Counted from the stretch's first letter, positions 33,881 through 45,679 are shown. The stretch: DNA of 64,000 bases from Saxidomus purpurata (GCA_022818135.1 JAFMSR010000002.1:44864699-44928698); one strand, 5' to 3'. Translations and numbers: made by a program. The notes: generated by a model from the letters alone, not told the origin.

Positions 33881-33904
33881 AGAAGGCAGCTATGGCGTTC
33901 CATA

Positions 33905-34111
33905 TATACGCATGTAGTTTATTCGGTGCGTGACGTCGATCACCGTAATCTAAACTAAAAATTCATGGTTTCCTTTCTTGTGCATTTACAAAAGTGTCAG
34001 CAAGACTCTAGAACAAAGACGGAATAATTTCTGTATTACACATGAATACATTAATAAATCAATGCAAGCTGCAAAAATGACATAGCAGAGGTCGTGATAA
34101 ACGTATTTTCC
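33905..34111. other. Unassigned spacer
   Basis: No feature recognised. Confidence 0.5.
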
Positions 34112-34815
34112 AACAAGGGGGCCAACATGGCCCTATATTGCTCACCTGCGACAATATGTGACCAAACTTCAACTCTAAACTATATATCACAAACATAAAC
34201 ATTCTGTTGGAACTTGACACGGCAAACCTTTTGAACAATTTACATGATGATTAGATTGTAAATGTCACCTGTATTGACCTCAGATTACCCATATTCATAT
34301 TTGACCTAAATTTCAACAAGGCAATCATACTGTCAAAGTTTCATGAAGATAAAATGAAAATCGCAAACTCTTAAAAACTTTACATACACATGGTTTCTCT
34401 ACAATTTTACCCTGTGGCCTAGTTTATGACCCTAGATAACATTTGTTCAAACTCGACCTAAACCCAAGTTCAAACGCAACCTAGATTTTCGCATGGTTAT
34501 CATACTGACGAAGTTTCAACATATATATAGCATACACAAGGTTTTTCTATTATTTGCCCCCTTGTCCTTCTTTTAACCCTAGATGGCCAATGTTCAAACT
34601 CGACCTAAAATTCATCAATACAACTATACTGACCAAGTGTCTTGAAAATCCAATAAAAAATTCAAACTTTGTTGCATACACAAGTTTTTTTCTATGATAT
34701 GACCCTGTGACCTAGTTTTTGACCCCAGATGACCCATATTGGAATTCGACCTAAATGTTTTCAAAGTAATCATACTGACAAAGTTTCATGTAGATAACAA
34801 TTTTAAGCATGTGAC
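34112..34815 (+). mobile_element. Family F element (F2), forward, 3' truncated
   Basis: The 5' end reads aacaagggggccaacatggc then cctatattgctcacctg. The core units are the reverse complement of those of F1: 'tgacctagtttttgacccc', 'ttcaaactcgacctaa', 'atcatactgacaaagtttca', 'tacacaaggtttttct'. The 3' module with gacagac repeats is absent. Confidence 0.75.
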
Positions 34816-35658
34816 TTACTCTACAGACCCCGATATTAGGAGGGAGGAGTTCACGACGTGTTTGTACTAGATAATTTTGTAGCAATCAAAGGCTTACTAG
34901 AAAACCTCATTGCATCAGTAATGTGTTGGGAATGAATGGGTTTTATTAATCCATTGGTTATATATCGTTTGATTTGACAAGCAGTTTTTAGACATTAATT
35001 AAGAACTTGTAGATTATCATTGAATAAAATACAGTCAGGAACGGTAATAAAATTACGAACGCAAAGGTGAAGGTATAGTATTAGTGTCCTCCGTCTGTCC
35101 ATTGAAGACATTTTATTGGACAAAAAATAAGACAAACCCAATTTCAGACAAGATCTTTAAGTTAGAACATTGTGTGTATATCTAGTTTCCTCTAATGATA
35201 ATAGGAGCTGACAACCAAGACCTGATTACAGCTCTAATGAGACAGAAGAGGTCATTGCATTGTCTCTTGGAAATTGTGAATAAATACTTCCAGGTGATTT
35301 ATACACGTAATTTCTATTCCTCTCCTTCTGTAAATTACTGTTCCTGGGGATTTATGGAAACTCTTGATAGTGTTTCTTGAATTTAGATTACAATTTACCG
35401 TGTGTCCAAAATTAATTGCCAGTGTCCGTTGTTTTAATATCCCAGACTATATCATGTCTCCTAAACAACAACTTTTATTTTTTCTAGAAAGCAGTTCACC
35501 ATACAAAGATGGAAGTCAAATATTGAAATTAGGTCGCATATTGCCTGCCCTATTACAGAACATTTTCTGGGTACTTGGACCCGACGCATTTCTTGTATAG
35601 AAAACATCAATTCAAATCAAAACTTTCTATATTTCATTGCATTTTCATTAGTAATTGA
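34816..35658. repeat. Region with dispersed repeat N (copy 2, about 35205-35462)
   Basis: agctgacaaccaagacctga, 'gaggtcattgcattgtctc', 'tttatggaaactcttgatag', 'tttcttgaatttagattaca' and 'cgtgtgtcc' appear in the same order as at 18940-19150. Overlapping short frames are not conserved between the two copies, so it does not look coding. The rest is unassigned. Confidence 0.6.
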
Positions 35659-36025
35659 AACAAGAAAGTAGGTCAATTGACCGCCTGGTGGGCCTACTTA
35701 GACAAAAGCCCAAGGCAATGCTACAAATTAAATATCTAAGTTCTGGGCATTGTGATCTGGGAGAATAAGATATTTTAAGATTTTCTTATAAATCTTTATG
35801 TACAATCACGTGTGCCTCGGGGTGGGATGGATTTTGAGCAATTTGGCGAAAGACCATTAGGCAATGTTAAGTACATGTATTTGCGGCTAGAGAAAATATT
35901 TTTGAAGATTTTCTTATACATGTATGTAGAAACCGACGACCCCGGGGGGGGGTAGATACGCGGGTCATGATAATCTTGGTAAAAGTACACAAGATACTGC
36001 TACATGTCAAATACCTAAGCCCTGT
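35659..36025 (+). mobile_element. Family A-like fragment, diverged
   Basis: Starts aacaagaaagtaggtcaatt. Two degenerate core units carry aaggcaatgctacaaatt, 'aaatatctaagttctgggca', 'attttcttata' and 'gaccccggggggggg'. It has no 3' module; family D starts directly after it. Confidence 0.65.
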
Positions 36026-36596
36026 ATCTTTATACCTCCGATACGAAGTTTAGGGGGTAGGGGGGTATATAGGAGTCACCCGGTGGTATGTCGGTCGGTC
36101 GGTCCGTTGCATTTTCCTTGTTGGAATTCAACAAAACTTTATACAATATTCAAGCACATTGTGCAGTGCACAAGAACCATGACTCTATCTTGACTTATTA
36201 CATAGTAGTGCCCTTTGTTAGTTTTCTTTGTCCGGAGCATAACTTGAAAACTACTGGTTGGAATTCATACAACTTCATACAATGGTCAAGCACAATGAGA
36301 TTAAGTGCAGTGTACAAGAACCATAACTATTTCTTTAGTAATTACAGAGTTATTGCCCACTTTTACTTTTCTTTTTCCAGAGCATAACTTCATATAATGG
36401 TCCAGCACAATCAGAAGTGCAGTGTTCAAGAACTATATAACTATCTTGACAAATTACAGAGTTATTGCCGCAGACAATATCTCTAATTTGTTTTTATTGC
36501 AAGGTTTTCTGTTACTACGAACTTCCTCAGTTTAAAAAGCATTCTTTCGGGGGTATTAATCACATTTAAGGATAGGTCTAGTTTGGATTTGGAGAA
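36026..36596 (-). mobile_element. Family D element (D2), 145-bp core
   Basis: The plus-strand left end reads cctccgatacgaagtttagg and (tcgg)n at 36091-36104. Three to four partly deleted core units follow (gtccggagcataacttga, 'aactactggttggaattc', 'acaatggtcaagcac'). The right end tattaatcacatttaagg, gataggtctag matches D1. Confidence 0.75.
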
Positions 36597-37367
36597 ATAT
36601 ATTAATTTCCCAATTATTTCCCAATTAAGTGATTGGAACAAACTTGGAAAAGGAATTATAAATGTAAACTCGCGTTACTTTAGCATTAAATCACTACTCC
36701 GTAATTAATAAGCGCACAGAAGTTCTTGTCGAAATGTCAAAACTAAAGCATCAAGTTGATATTTTCCTTTCCAGACAGACATGTGTAGTCTAGGGTCAAC
36801 AAATTAATTTAGATAAACAAACGATAGTTCATGACATTCTTCATTATTTCAACAACGTTCTAAATTGATTCCGCCGAGTAGAAAACAGCAATTCTGAAAA
36901 ATGGAGACAAGCTATCGATCACATATATTGTTTTTATAGCTTGGTTGATATCATACTGTGAATGGGCATCAAATGTTGATGAAATATGTGTATCTACGAA
37001 CCTAAGATGTCCGAGATACAGTTAAATACAGAGATATTTGAGAGCAATGTTCATTACACTGGCCTCTGTCGTTTCAAGCGATGTAGCAGACAGCAGTTCA
37101 AAAAGGAAGTCATGGTGACCTTAACATGTGAATTATAGTCATCATGTCCCTTTTACTGTATCTACAAAATAGCTAAAAACTTCGGAATGGCATAGTATGG
37201 AAATGTATTGCAATTTACCAAAGATAGATGCAATAAACTTGAAGCCCAGAAGATAGATACTGCAGTCAAAGATATTCCTGGTTTGGACCCGATTAGCCCC
37301 GTCCAAGTTCATAATAAAACATTTTAATACAAAAGCTATTTATATTTATACATCAGTTAACTAAAAC
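36597..37367. other. Unassigned, no gene seen
   Basis: AT-rich spacer. No ORF above background and no repeat match. Confidence 0.5.
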
Positions 37368-37516
37368 GGGAGCAATGGTGTAGAGTTTAGGGTGTCTGTC
37401 GCTCATCCCGCAGGGTGCGGGTTCGAATCCCAATGGAGTCACGAGTCACAACCTTACCTCATATGACACCAGTACTGGACTTCCAAGAAGTGGAAATTTG
37501 TATAAACTAAACTGAA
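37368..37516 (+). mobile_element. tRNA-derived SINE, forward
   Basis: agcaatggtgtagagtttag looks like a degraded tRNA 5' half with A box. The B box is gggttcgaatccca (about 37428-37441). After it comes catatgacaccagtactgg, then a short A-rich body. It is a polymerase III-type retroposon, not a tRNA gene: the cloverleaf cannot be completed and the anticodon arm is poor. Confidence 0.75.
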
Positions 37517-38878
37517 CGTTTTGAATTCTCGTTTGCACTCCAGTAATGTCATATCAATATCTAATCCGGACGCTTAGCTATGTAATTGAATTGGAATTTC
37601 AAAAGCGTTTGTAACGCTATGTCACTTTGAAGCGTGTAATTAAACTCTACAGGAATTTTTACTGGAACCTTTTTAAATGACAATTCTTTCGGAATATGTT
37701 ATTTTCACCGAAATCTGAGAGCGTTTGGATTAGACAAGTAAGTTGATACACTATGGTAACTTTGCAGAGAAATCGGTTTTTACAGGAAAGATTGTCTACA
37801 GCGACTACTGCGAACTTCCGCGAAAGATTGCAAAAAGGTCACCTCAAACAAGGAGTCAGTCACCGTACACAGACTATTAAAACCACAATTTTTATAAGGG
37901 TGTGTTAACTCTTCACTAAGTTAAGAAATCAAACTCTTCTATATTTAGTTGTAAGCAGAAAATATATTGTTATGTATTTTTATTGTTTGGATACCATTAG
38001 TAATTTTGTGAAAAGAAAAAATACTAATCATTAGATAAATAATTATTATTAACAACTGACAAATAATGGAAAGTCGCAATAAACAGTCTGCTTTTATAGT
38101 AAAAATAGTGACACATTAGCAGGGAGTCATTACATACAGTCCCATATATATATAGGAAAGTGCATTGGGAATAAATCAACATGGTCACATAAGACAGGGA
38201 GTGGCTATAAACAGGGAGTCACTAAGACAGTCTTGACTGCTTTTATATATGCGCTCGCGTAAATATGACATACAAGGATGAAAACGTGGATTTGAAAATA
38301 AGAGTTTCAATAAATTTCTTGTTTATAGATATGAATTGCTTTTGTATTAAAATGTACAATAATAGCTAGGACGGAGCTGGCGAGAATCTGCGTCTGCCAT
38401 ATCTAGACTGTTGTTTTTTTTTAAACTGTATGAGTATGCTACAAATGTAAATGTCCGCACACCATGATTAATCGGCTATTACAGTCAGAGGATTTCTGTC
38501 GCAAAAACTCTCAAGACTGAAAGTTTGACTGTCACAGAGAATTAAAAAAAGAATTCACTGTCCACTTATCTCCCAATATACGAACGATTTATTTCAGATG
38601 CTGTAAAGATTCAAACTTCCATGCAAAATAATTTGTAGTTTTTAAATGACAGAGAAATTAGCGAAATTCCTAAGCTTGGCTTATAAGCACGAATAATGAT
38701 ACTGCAATAAAATTAAGAACGCTTCCTGAATTATTTTTTTTTGCAGAAAAACAACAAAAATTTGAGAACTCGAAACATGTCCATAGGACTGATTCCCCCA
38801 CTTTCCACCTTTGTCAAAAAAGAAGAACAGATTTCCATAGATTTCCAACAGAGCAAGTCAATTTCTCTTTTACTCTAG
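37517..38878. other. Mostly unassigned, with a family H fragment at about 37590-37730
   Basis: 37590-37730 matches the right half of family H (tcaaaagcgtttgtaacgct, 'ttttactggaacctttttaa', 'ccgaaatctgagagcg') with a mutated terminus. Elsewhere I see 'cagggagtcac' blocks at about 37855, 38120 and 38210, and no gene. Confidence 0.5.
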
Positions 38879-39178
38879 CTGATTTGATGTGCCCAGGTGA
38901 GTAAAAATATAGAAAGTGATCCTGGGACCGGGCCAGCTTGGAACCAGTGGGTATGATTTGAGCAATTTTAGACACTGTTACATGCCAAGATAGAAGACTG
39001 TTCTGTATATCTCATTTTAAAATAAAGTGAGCCCGGGGCGGGCTCATTATTTGAAAATTATTGATGCTGAAATGGTGGTTAACCCAACCAAGCTTACTTT
39101 TTTAGCTCACATGTGCCAGGTGAGCTATTAGGATTGCTCGACGACATCTCCTCTGAAACCACTAGGCCAATGATGATG
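38879..39178. mobile_element. Mosaic of family A fragments
   Basis: tgtgcccaggtgagtaaaa (38888-38906) is an A 3' terminus. 38930-39080 holds a degraded core unit. ttttagctcacatgtgccagg at 39101 is followed by tgagctattaggattgctcg and ctctgaaaccactaggccaa, a 3' end in the opposite orientation. Several A copies have been joined and trimmed. Confidence 0.6.
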
Positions 39179-39192
39179 GATATGGTATAGGT

Positions 39193-39495
39193 TCTGCTCG
39201 CTCTCAGATTTTGGTAAAAAGATCAAGTTTTTCAAACTATATAAAAATAACATATTTTAGAACGTATAGTCATATCAACAGGTTTCGGTATAAATTCCTG
39301 TAAAGTATATCTGTAGATTTGAAGTAATACGTTACCAAATAACGCTTTCGAAATTAGTACAGCGGTGCCGTAAAACCAGCATTTTCAATCGAATCCCTAC
39401 CTAGATTTTTACTTCTATTGTTGATTCTAGCCTTTAGTTTTATATTTATTAATTTGTACGTCATTTTTGAAAAAGGAAACTGAGAGCGAGCAGCT
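39193..39495 (-). mobile_element. Family H MITE (H4), nearly complete
   Basis: Left ctgctcgctctcagattttg, right ggaaactgagagcgagcagct then TTAA 39496-39499. The left TTAA is lost. About 303 bp, non-coding, collinear with H2 minus its insertion. Confidence 0.8.
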
Positions 39496-39499
39496 TTAA

Positions 39500-39926
39500 T
39501 AAAACATTACAAATTGGCGGGGGATAATAAGGCGAGATACAGTTTTTTTTTTTTGTGTTTTTTTTTTGGAATGTACTCCACATCATTGTGGTGAAGTTTC
39601 AAGTAATTCCCTTCAGTACTTTTGCGGAATGCGGCGTCTGTCGTACGTAGTACGTCCGTTTACATTTTCCTTCAAACGACATCTCTGAAACCACTAGGCC
39701 AATGATGATATAACTTGGCAAGAATAATCCATGCTTGAAGCTCTTTCATAATTGTTCAAATAATTTCATTCCATGCAAAACTCATGGCAACAGAAAGGAA
39801 AAAACTTTTAAAAAAATTCTTAAGGGTAGGAAATTCCTACTGCTAAGATATTTGGCATGTGGCATAACCCAGTGGATCTCTTCCAAGATTGTTACCAAAT
39901 TATGACACCCTATTCAAAATTGACCC
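39500..39926. mobile_element. Fragments of families G and A (reverse)
   Basis: 39570-39640 is a G core piece (gaagtttcaagtaattccct, 'tcagtacttttgcggaat'). 39640-39926 is the 3' module of family A reversed (tctctgaaaccactaggcca, 'ttcattccatgcaaaactc'), running into one core unit. A T-run/TG-run lies at 39542-39569. Confidence 0.6.
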
Positions 39927-40405
39927 CGTACGAAGGCATATTAAAATCGCACTGTCCGTCTGTCTGTCTGTCTGTCTGTCCGTACATGCCCAGTAGACAT
40001 TACGGGGTTAGGGTTTGAGTACAAGTTAGCATGCATTGAAGGATTTTAACTTGGCACAAAGGTCCAGGTCACACTTAGAGTTTGAAAGCAATGGAATCCT
40101 ATATATATGTCAAGGTCACAATTAGTGTTTATAGGTAATGGAATCCTGTATTTATATACATAAATTCGTGTCAGACTGTGTCCGGACTGTAACTTTGTCA
40201 TGCATTGAAGGATTTTAAAAAAAGCTTGTCACAAATGTTCAGCACATCAAAATGACGTGTTGCGTTTATGACCCACGTCCCTACTTCAAAGGTCATGGTC
40301 AAACTAAAAGTTGGATGCACACATTCGTGTCCGGACTGTTACTTTGTCATGTACTGATTCAATATTAAATAACTTCGCACAAATGTTCAGCACATCACGA
40401 CAATG
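39927..40405 (-). mobile_element. Family E element (E4), 3' part, reverse
   Basis: The plus strand starts acgaaggcatattaaaatcg, cactgtccgtctgtctgtct, the reverse of the E 3' module. About two and a half 170-bp core units follow (catgcattgaaggattttaa, 'ttcagcacatcaaaatgacg', 'cacattcgtgtccggactg'). The 5' end is cut where G2 begins. Confidence 0.75.
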
Positions 40406-41110
40406 TGACCCTCATGGTACTCTATTACTGTATAAAGTTTCAAGTAATACCCTTCGGTACTTTTGGAATTATGCACCGGACAATAAAAATCAAGTATATG
40501 TACCAAAAGGGGCTAGTTCAAAAGGTAGGAAAAATAGAGGTATGGTTCTTGGGTACTGCACTGCACTGCACTTTCCCTCATTGAGCTATATCACTGTGTA
40601 AAGTTTCAAGTAATTCCCTTCAGTACTTCTGGGGTAATGCCCCGGACAAGAAAAATGAAGAAAATTTAACAAAGGGGAATAATTCAAAAGTATATATGGT
40701 AAATTTATGGATCTTGGGCACTGCACTTTCCCCTCATTGCATTAAGTTTCAAGTAATTCCCTTCAGTACTTTTGGAGTTATGCTACGGACAAGAAAAATG
40801 TTTCAAAGGGGGATAATTCAAAAAGTAGATAAGGTAAAGTTATGGTTCATGGGCACTGCACTTTCCCCTCATTGTATTAAGTTTCAAGTAATGCCCTTCA
40901 GTACTTTTAGAAAAAGGTAACAAAGGGGAATAATTCAAAAAGTAGATAAGGTAGAGTTATGGTTCTTGGACACTTTACTTTCTCTTAATATCCTTTATCT
41001 GTGTCCAAAGTTTATAAAATTTCATTGAATACTTTCATAGTTATGATCCGGACAAACGTGAGACGGACGGACGGAGTCTATGACCGTCCACAAAGACGGA
41101 GGTAGGGATA
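40406..41110 (+). mobile_element. Family G element (G2), 120-bp core units
   Basis: Four to five units with ttcaagtaattcccttcagt, 'acttttggagttatgc', 'ggacaagaaaaatg', 'ggggaataattcaaaa', 'gttatggttcttggg' and 'cactgcactttcccctcatt'. The 3' module has gagacggacggacggag and tgaccgtccacaaagacgga, a hairpin-capable end. Two open frames within (40311-40601, 40696-40920) are repeats of one another and not genes. Confidence 0.75.
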
Positions 41111-41761
41111 ATTGAAATATGATTTGTACCACTCGATCATTTACCAGTATCTGTATCAACCCAGTGTCTACAGAAATGAAAGACATGATAGCTTTCGTAC
41201 ACCGATAATAAGATGGCAGACATTGGAAGGCTTGATAATTAAAAAAAGACGGGAAAAGGCTGGTTGTGCGTTAGAAGTTTCGTTAAGTATATTATTCTTT
41301 ACATTTATCAAACTATTACCAGTTTGACCATACTCATCAAATAAAGTACAGAAGTAAACAAGCTGACATTTAAAGTCGACGCACTTTCTGTCCTCTTGGT
41401 TGTTCAAAGCAATATGTTTACCATCTTGTCAAAAAATATCAAATGAAATACTTGCTAAAGCTTCATTACCAGGCCTTGCTAATGCTTCAGTATCAGGAAG
41501 TAATATTATTCCCCAAACCTGTTGATTGTGCGTAGATCGGTCGTTGTTGTTCAATTTTTCAGTAATACAATGTACTTCTTTAAAATTACTTTGAAACTAA
41601 TTTTCAGTCAAGGGATAATCGACATAAACGTTTCCACAGGTAACATCGAATTACAACAATTGGTTTTCATAACAAGCAGAAAAACAACGTTGTAATACCT
41701 GTGCAATCTAACTAGTGCCTACACTGTTAATAGACAGGCTCACATATTCTCATATTCTTTT
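41111..41761. other. Unassigned, no gene seen
   Basis: Overlapping frames at 41112-41407 on both strands lack domains. No repeat match. Confidence 0.5.
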
Positions 41762-41921
41762 GGAAAGTGGATAAGTATGCAGTACTTCCACCGTAAACCA
41801 TTCAACTATGTAAAGTTGTTGTTGTACAATTAATGCGTAGATAGCTATTTAATACAGAAGGCATTTATTGTTGATTATTTGTGCTAAAATGAGGGATTTC
41901 TCGATTATGCTGTTTTAGCTC
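41762..41921 (+). mobile_element. Family C MITE (C4), left part, interrupted by A4
   Basis: 'gcagtacttccaccgtaaac', 'agttgttgttgtacaatta' and 'ttaatacagaaggcatttat' match C3/C1. The sequence breaks at ctgtttt/agctcacc and resumes at 42806. Confidence 0.7.
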
Positions 41922-42808
41922 ACCTGGCACAAAGTGCAAGAGTGAGCAATTAGGATCGCATTCCGTCCGTCGTACGTCCGTTAACATTTTCCCCTAAATG
42001 ACATCTTCTCTGAAACCACGAGGCCATTGATGATATAACTTGGCAGGGTTGTTCCATGCAGAACTCTGGTTGCCATGTTCTTCTTAAGAACAGTAAAGCC
42101 TAGAGCTTAGATATTATGCATGTGGCACTACATAGTGAACCACTAATAAGATAGTTCAAATTATGACCCCTTGGTCAAATTTGACTCTGCCAGGGATGTC
42201 ACTTGTTTTTCCATAGGTGCATATAGGAAAAATTCTCTGAAACCACAAGGCCTAGGGCTTAGATATTTTGCATTTGGCAAAACCTAGTAGACCTCTACCG
42301 AGATTGTTCAAATTATGACCCCTGGGTCAAAATTGACCCACAGGGGGTCACCTATTTTTACAAAGGCATATTGTAGGAAAAACTTTAAAAAATAAACTTC
42401 TACTGTGAAACCACAAGGCGTTGAGCTTAGATATTGAGCATGTGGCATAACCAAGTGGATCTCTACTAAAAGTGTTCAAATTATGTCCCCCGGATTAAAA
42501 TTGATCCCACCCAGGGGTCGCTTGTTTTAATATAGAATTATGTATGAAAAAAACTACTTCCCTGAAAACACTAGGCCTAGAGCTTAAATATTTAGCACGT
42601 GGTATAACCTGGTTACACTCTACCAAAATTGTTCAAATCATGACCCTGAGTCAAAAATGACCCTGTCCGGGGTATCTTGATTTTACATATTAAGCTTATA
42701 TAGAGGAAAATCATCAGGTAAAAATTGACCCCTTCTGCTATTAGTGACCTATTATAGCCAATGGTAGCCAGGTGAGCGATATTGGGCCATGATGGCTCTC
42801 TTGTTTTA
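41919..42808 (-). mobile_element. Family A element (A4), full length, reverse, inside MITE C4
   Basis: The plus strand begins agctcacctggcacaaagtg, caagagtgagcaatt, then the 3' module (ccgtccgtcgtacgtccgtt, 'ctctgaaaccacgaggcc'). About four core units follow reversed (gcataacctagtagacctct, 'ttgttcaaattatgacccc', 'tgggtcaaaattgaccc'). It ends gccaggtgagcgatattggg, ccatgatggctctcttg. Flanks: ...ctgtttt on the left and ttttaaattg on the right, so a TTTT (or T-run) target is shared. It disrupts C4. Confidence 0.85.
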
Positions 42809-42901
42809 AATTGAATATTTATTTATCATTTTACGTCCATTGATCATACCGTTTATATTCTCGAGAATATAATCCGCTAGATGTAGGGAAGTGCCCCTTT
42901 T
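42806..42901 (+). mobile_element. Family C MITE (C4), right part
   Basis: 'atatttatttatcattttac', 'gagaatataatccgctagat' and 'gtagggaagtgccccttt' match the right end of C3. Confidence 0.75.
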
Positions 42902-43523
42902 AGACGTCTTGTATTTTAATTGTTTTCCTTTATTACTTGATTTTCTAGATGCGTGTTGTGCATGACTGTATTATGGCCATATGAGAGAACTACACGGAAA
43001 AGTACACCAAATCTGACAAAAGACACTATCCTAGGCCTCCTGTAGAAGTGATGAATAAGGTAGCATCACATTTATGCTTACTACGTTATGTGTATGGGTT
43101 TTCGCTAGCACAATAGTGGAAATGCATTAATCTTGCGTATCTTTTAGAACGTATTGTACTTTCCCTATTTATTTGCCTGCTCATCCCACATATCTGTCTA
43201 AAAGTCTTTTGCGGTTTAGATTGTGCAATGTACTTCGCTTTATATCATAAGCTTGTTATTTGTCTGAATTACAGAATCGGTCAGTTCAGCTCTAAAACGG
43301 TCGGTCACAATCATGTATCCAAAAACCTCACTTATTAAACGAAAAACTTGGAAATTATTCTGTAAAGTAATCCGTTTTGCTTTGATATGCGAGACAGTCA
43401 TGCGACATGTTTTGTAATAAACTCTCATTCCTCTAAAACGGTCCGCTTCTGCTTTATTTCAATTGGATAAAATTTCATTACCGTGATCATATCAAATCCA
43501 AACACTTTTAAATTCAATTTACA
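42902..43523. other. Unassigned, no gene seen
   Basis: A 62-residue minus-strand frame at 43240-43428 has no domain. No repeat match. Confidence 0.5.
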
Positions 43524-43525
43524 TA

Positions 43526-43748
43526 TACTCAGTTCAAAAAGAAAGTGTGCACTTTGTTTTCTGTGATTTTTCATCGACTACTTTTCTGAAAGCCTATATA
43601 TTTGGTACCAAATTTGAGATCTGGTTACGTACAATATGGCGAACATTTAAGATTTTGCAATCGATCGATGACAAATACACACGAGATTTAGATAGTGTGC
43701 AAAATTGAAGCTGATACGTTTGCAAATACTTTCTTTTGGAACTGAGTG
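43526..43748. mobile_element. Family J MITE (J1), TA-flanked, mariner-like
   Basis: tactcagttcaaaaagaaag at the left and, reversed, cactcagttccaaaagaaag at the right, flanked by TA (43524-43525, 43749-43750). 223 bp, non-coding. The TA target and compact size fit a Tc1/mariner MITE; a second copy is at 46972-47185. Confidence 0.82.
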
Positions 43749-43836
43749 TATGTTTTTCGTTCAAATTTATATTTATGCATTTCAAATATGATTTGTTGAA
43801 CAGTTAAGAGAGTGATTGCGTAATGATATCTTTTAA

Positions 43837-43912
43837 GAGACACTCCCTACATCTAGCAGATTATATTCTCCACACATAAATAATAGCTGAAAGAGACACT
43901 CCCTCAAAATTG
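43837..43912 (-). mobile_element. Family C MITE (C6), short remnant
   Basis: TTAA 43833-43836 then gagacactccctacatctag and 'cagattatattctc'. A second gagacactccct occurs at 43894 where family A begins. Confidence 0.65.
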
Positions 43913-44486
43913 ACCCTGTCGTGTGTCATTTGTTTTTCCATAGGCTTATATAAAAAATAGAAAAAATCTTCTTCTTTGAAACCACAAGGCCTAGAGCTTA
44001 GATATTTAGCATGAGGCATAACCTAGTAGACCTCTAGCAAGATTGTTCCAATTATGAGCCCTGTGTCAAAATTGACCCTGCCCAGGGGTCGCTTGTTTTT
44101 ACATAGGCCTAAAAGGGAAAACTTTTTTTAAAACCTTTTATGAAACCACAAGGCCTTGAGCTTAGATATTTTGCATGTATCATTACCTACTTGACCTTTA
44201 CCAAGATTGTTCAAATCATGACCCGAAGTCAAAATTGACTCTGCACAGGGGGTCACTTGATTTAATATAGGCTTATAAAGGGAGCATTTCAAAAAGCTTC
44301 TTGTCTAGAACCACTAGGCCCAGAGCTTAGATATTTAGAATATAGCATTATGTACTGGACCTCTATGAATAATGTATAAATCAGAACCCACTGGTAAAAA
44401 ATGACAATTTCTGCTATTGATGACTTTGTATTATAGCAAATGGTAACCATGTGAGCGATGTACGGCCATCTTGGCCCTCTTGTTTT
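43913..44486 (-). mobile_element. Family A element (A5), 5' part, reverse
   Basis: Core units reversed (gcataacctagtagacctct, 'caaaattgaccctgcccagg'). Ends 'accatgtgagcgatgtacgg' then ccatcttggccctcttgttt at 44486, the 5' terminus. The 3' module is missing. Confidence 0.8.
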
Positions 44487-45332
44487 TTATCTGCTTAGTT
44501 CTGCAAAATGTTTGTAGAAAGGTTGATATTTATATGAAATTCAATATGAAATAGTAACGACATATCAGTAATGAATAGTAACATTTCCACAGACGTATAT
44601 TTTTAGACGTAACTATGTACGTAATAAGGAATCGTTTATACGATTGCTGCTCAAAATAAACGCCGAGGATATAAGGAAAAAGAAACAGAATTTGAATTTA
44701 TTGGCGAGGTGACTTAATTTAATGATACAGCTACAAGTCCATCACTTCATATTCTATACTTCACTTTGAAAAGTCCTATAGATAACTGTGTGACATATAT
44801 AAAGATTTTGTTTTGTTGTTTTCCAAACAAACACAAGACTATTTTTGATGCAAGGCATCTATGACAATTTTTTATAATTCTCCCAAATCGATTACGTCAC
44901 TCAATGGACCAACCAAACATTTACAGTATTCAATACTGAACGCTGCTTCCTACAATAAGTTCAAATTAAAACGAAGATAATTTACAAATGGAACTAGCTC
45001 GACTCCTGTTGTGCAATAATCAATATATACCATGAAACCACAACACATTCACTTAAATCTTTACTTTGTAATTACTAACCTCAGTAGAGCTAAATTACTC
45101 CTAAGGTATTCGTATAATTATAAAGATCGATCTTAATTTACCGTTACTTAAAACGCCAAGGTGTTCGTTTTAATTATAATCAATTTAGTACAGTAAATCC
45201 TTAAGCCATGTACAAATGTATTTATGCCTTCATAAAAAGCAACCGTTTTTTACCACTTTTCTGCCACATTTTTATAAGCCTCAGCTTGAAACGTGCATAT
45301 GATGATGCTTTTTGTGACAGTAGACATTTTGC
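44487..45332. other. Unassigned, no gene seen
   Basis: About 850 bp of AT-rich sequence. No ORF, repeat match or signal recognised. Confidence 0.5.
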
Positions 45333-45336
45333 TTAA

Positions 45337-45663
45337 AGGGGAACTCCCTGTATCTAGCAGATTATATTCTCAAAACAGAAATAATGTGTTCAAGGACTGT
45401 AGAATGATCGATAAATATATTCTAACGAACAACATACACCGATAATGCTTCATTTACCCCCAAAAAATCAATATAGAAGTCTTCTGTAATAAATCGCTAT
45501 CTACCCGTTAATTGTACAAAAACTTTATGTGCACATCGAGTATTAAATGGTTTACAGTAATGCAACATATTTCGAAACGATGATTTTATCGATAATGAAT
45601 GGAATACATGGCTTAATTACTTTGAAGTAATTTAATTTGACATCAGTTACAGGGAGTGTCTCT
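45337..45663 (-). mobile_element. Family C MITE (C7), complete, TTAA-flanked, reverse
   Basis: TTAA 45333-45336 then aggggaactccctgtatcta. The right end catcagttacagggagtgtc-tct is followed by TTAA 45664-45667. 327 bp. Inverted repeats of about 20 bp with mismatches. Confidence 0.88.
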
Positions 45664-45679
45664 TTAAAATATTGATGTG

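Larger units (their letters stand above)
32281..33902. mobile_element. Foldback element FB2: TA-flanked, inverted 42-bp minisatellite arms
   Basis: Terminal inverted repeats tggaacgccatagctgcctt at 32281 and its reverse complement ending at 33902 (first 28 bases identical but one), flanked by TA on both sides (32279-32280, 33903-33904). Left arm 32308-32840: about 12 units with period 42 (gtcattatgctctgtagtt, then 'cgtcatttcgttctgtacat'). Right arm 33330-33880: about 13 units of the same sequence reverse complemented. The 490-bp centre (32841-33330) is unlike the arms and has no ORF. Because 42 is divisible by 3, the arms give long open frames of repeating 14 residues on both strands; these are not genes. 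Confidence 0.9.

Noticed and set aside
40311..40920. Two similar proteins of 96 and 74 residues
   Set aside because: Their similarity comes from the 120-bp core units of a G element, not from gene duplication.
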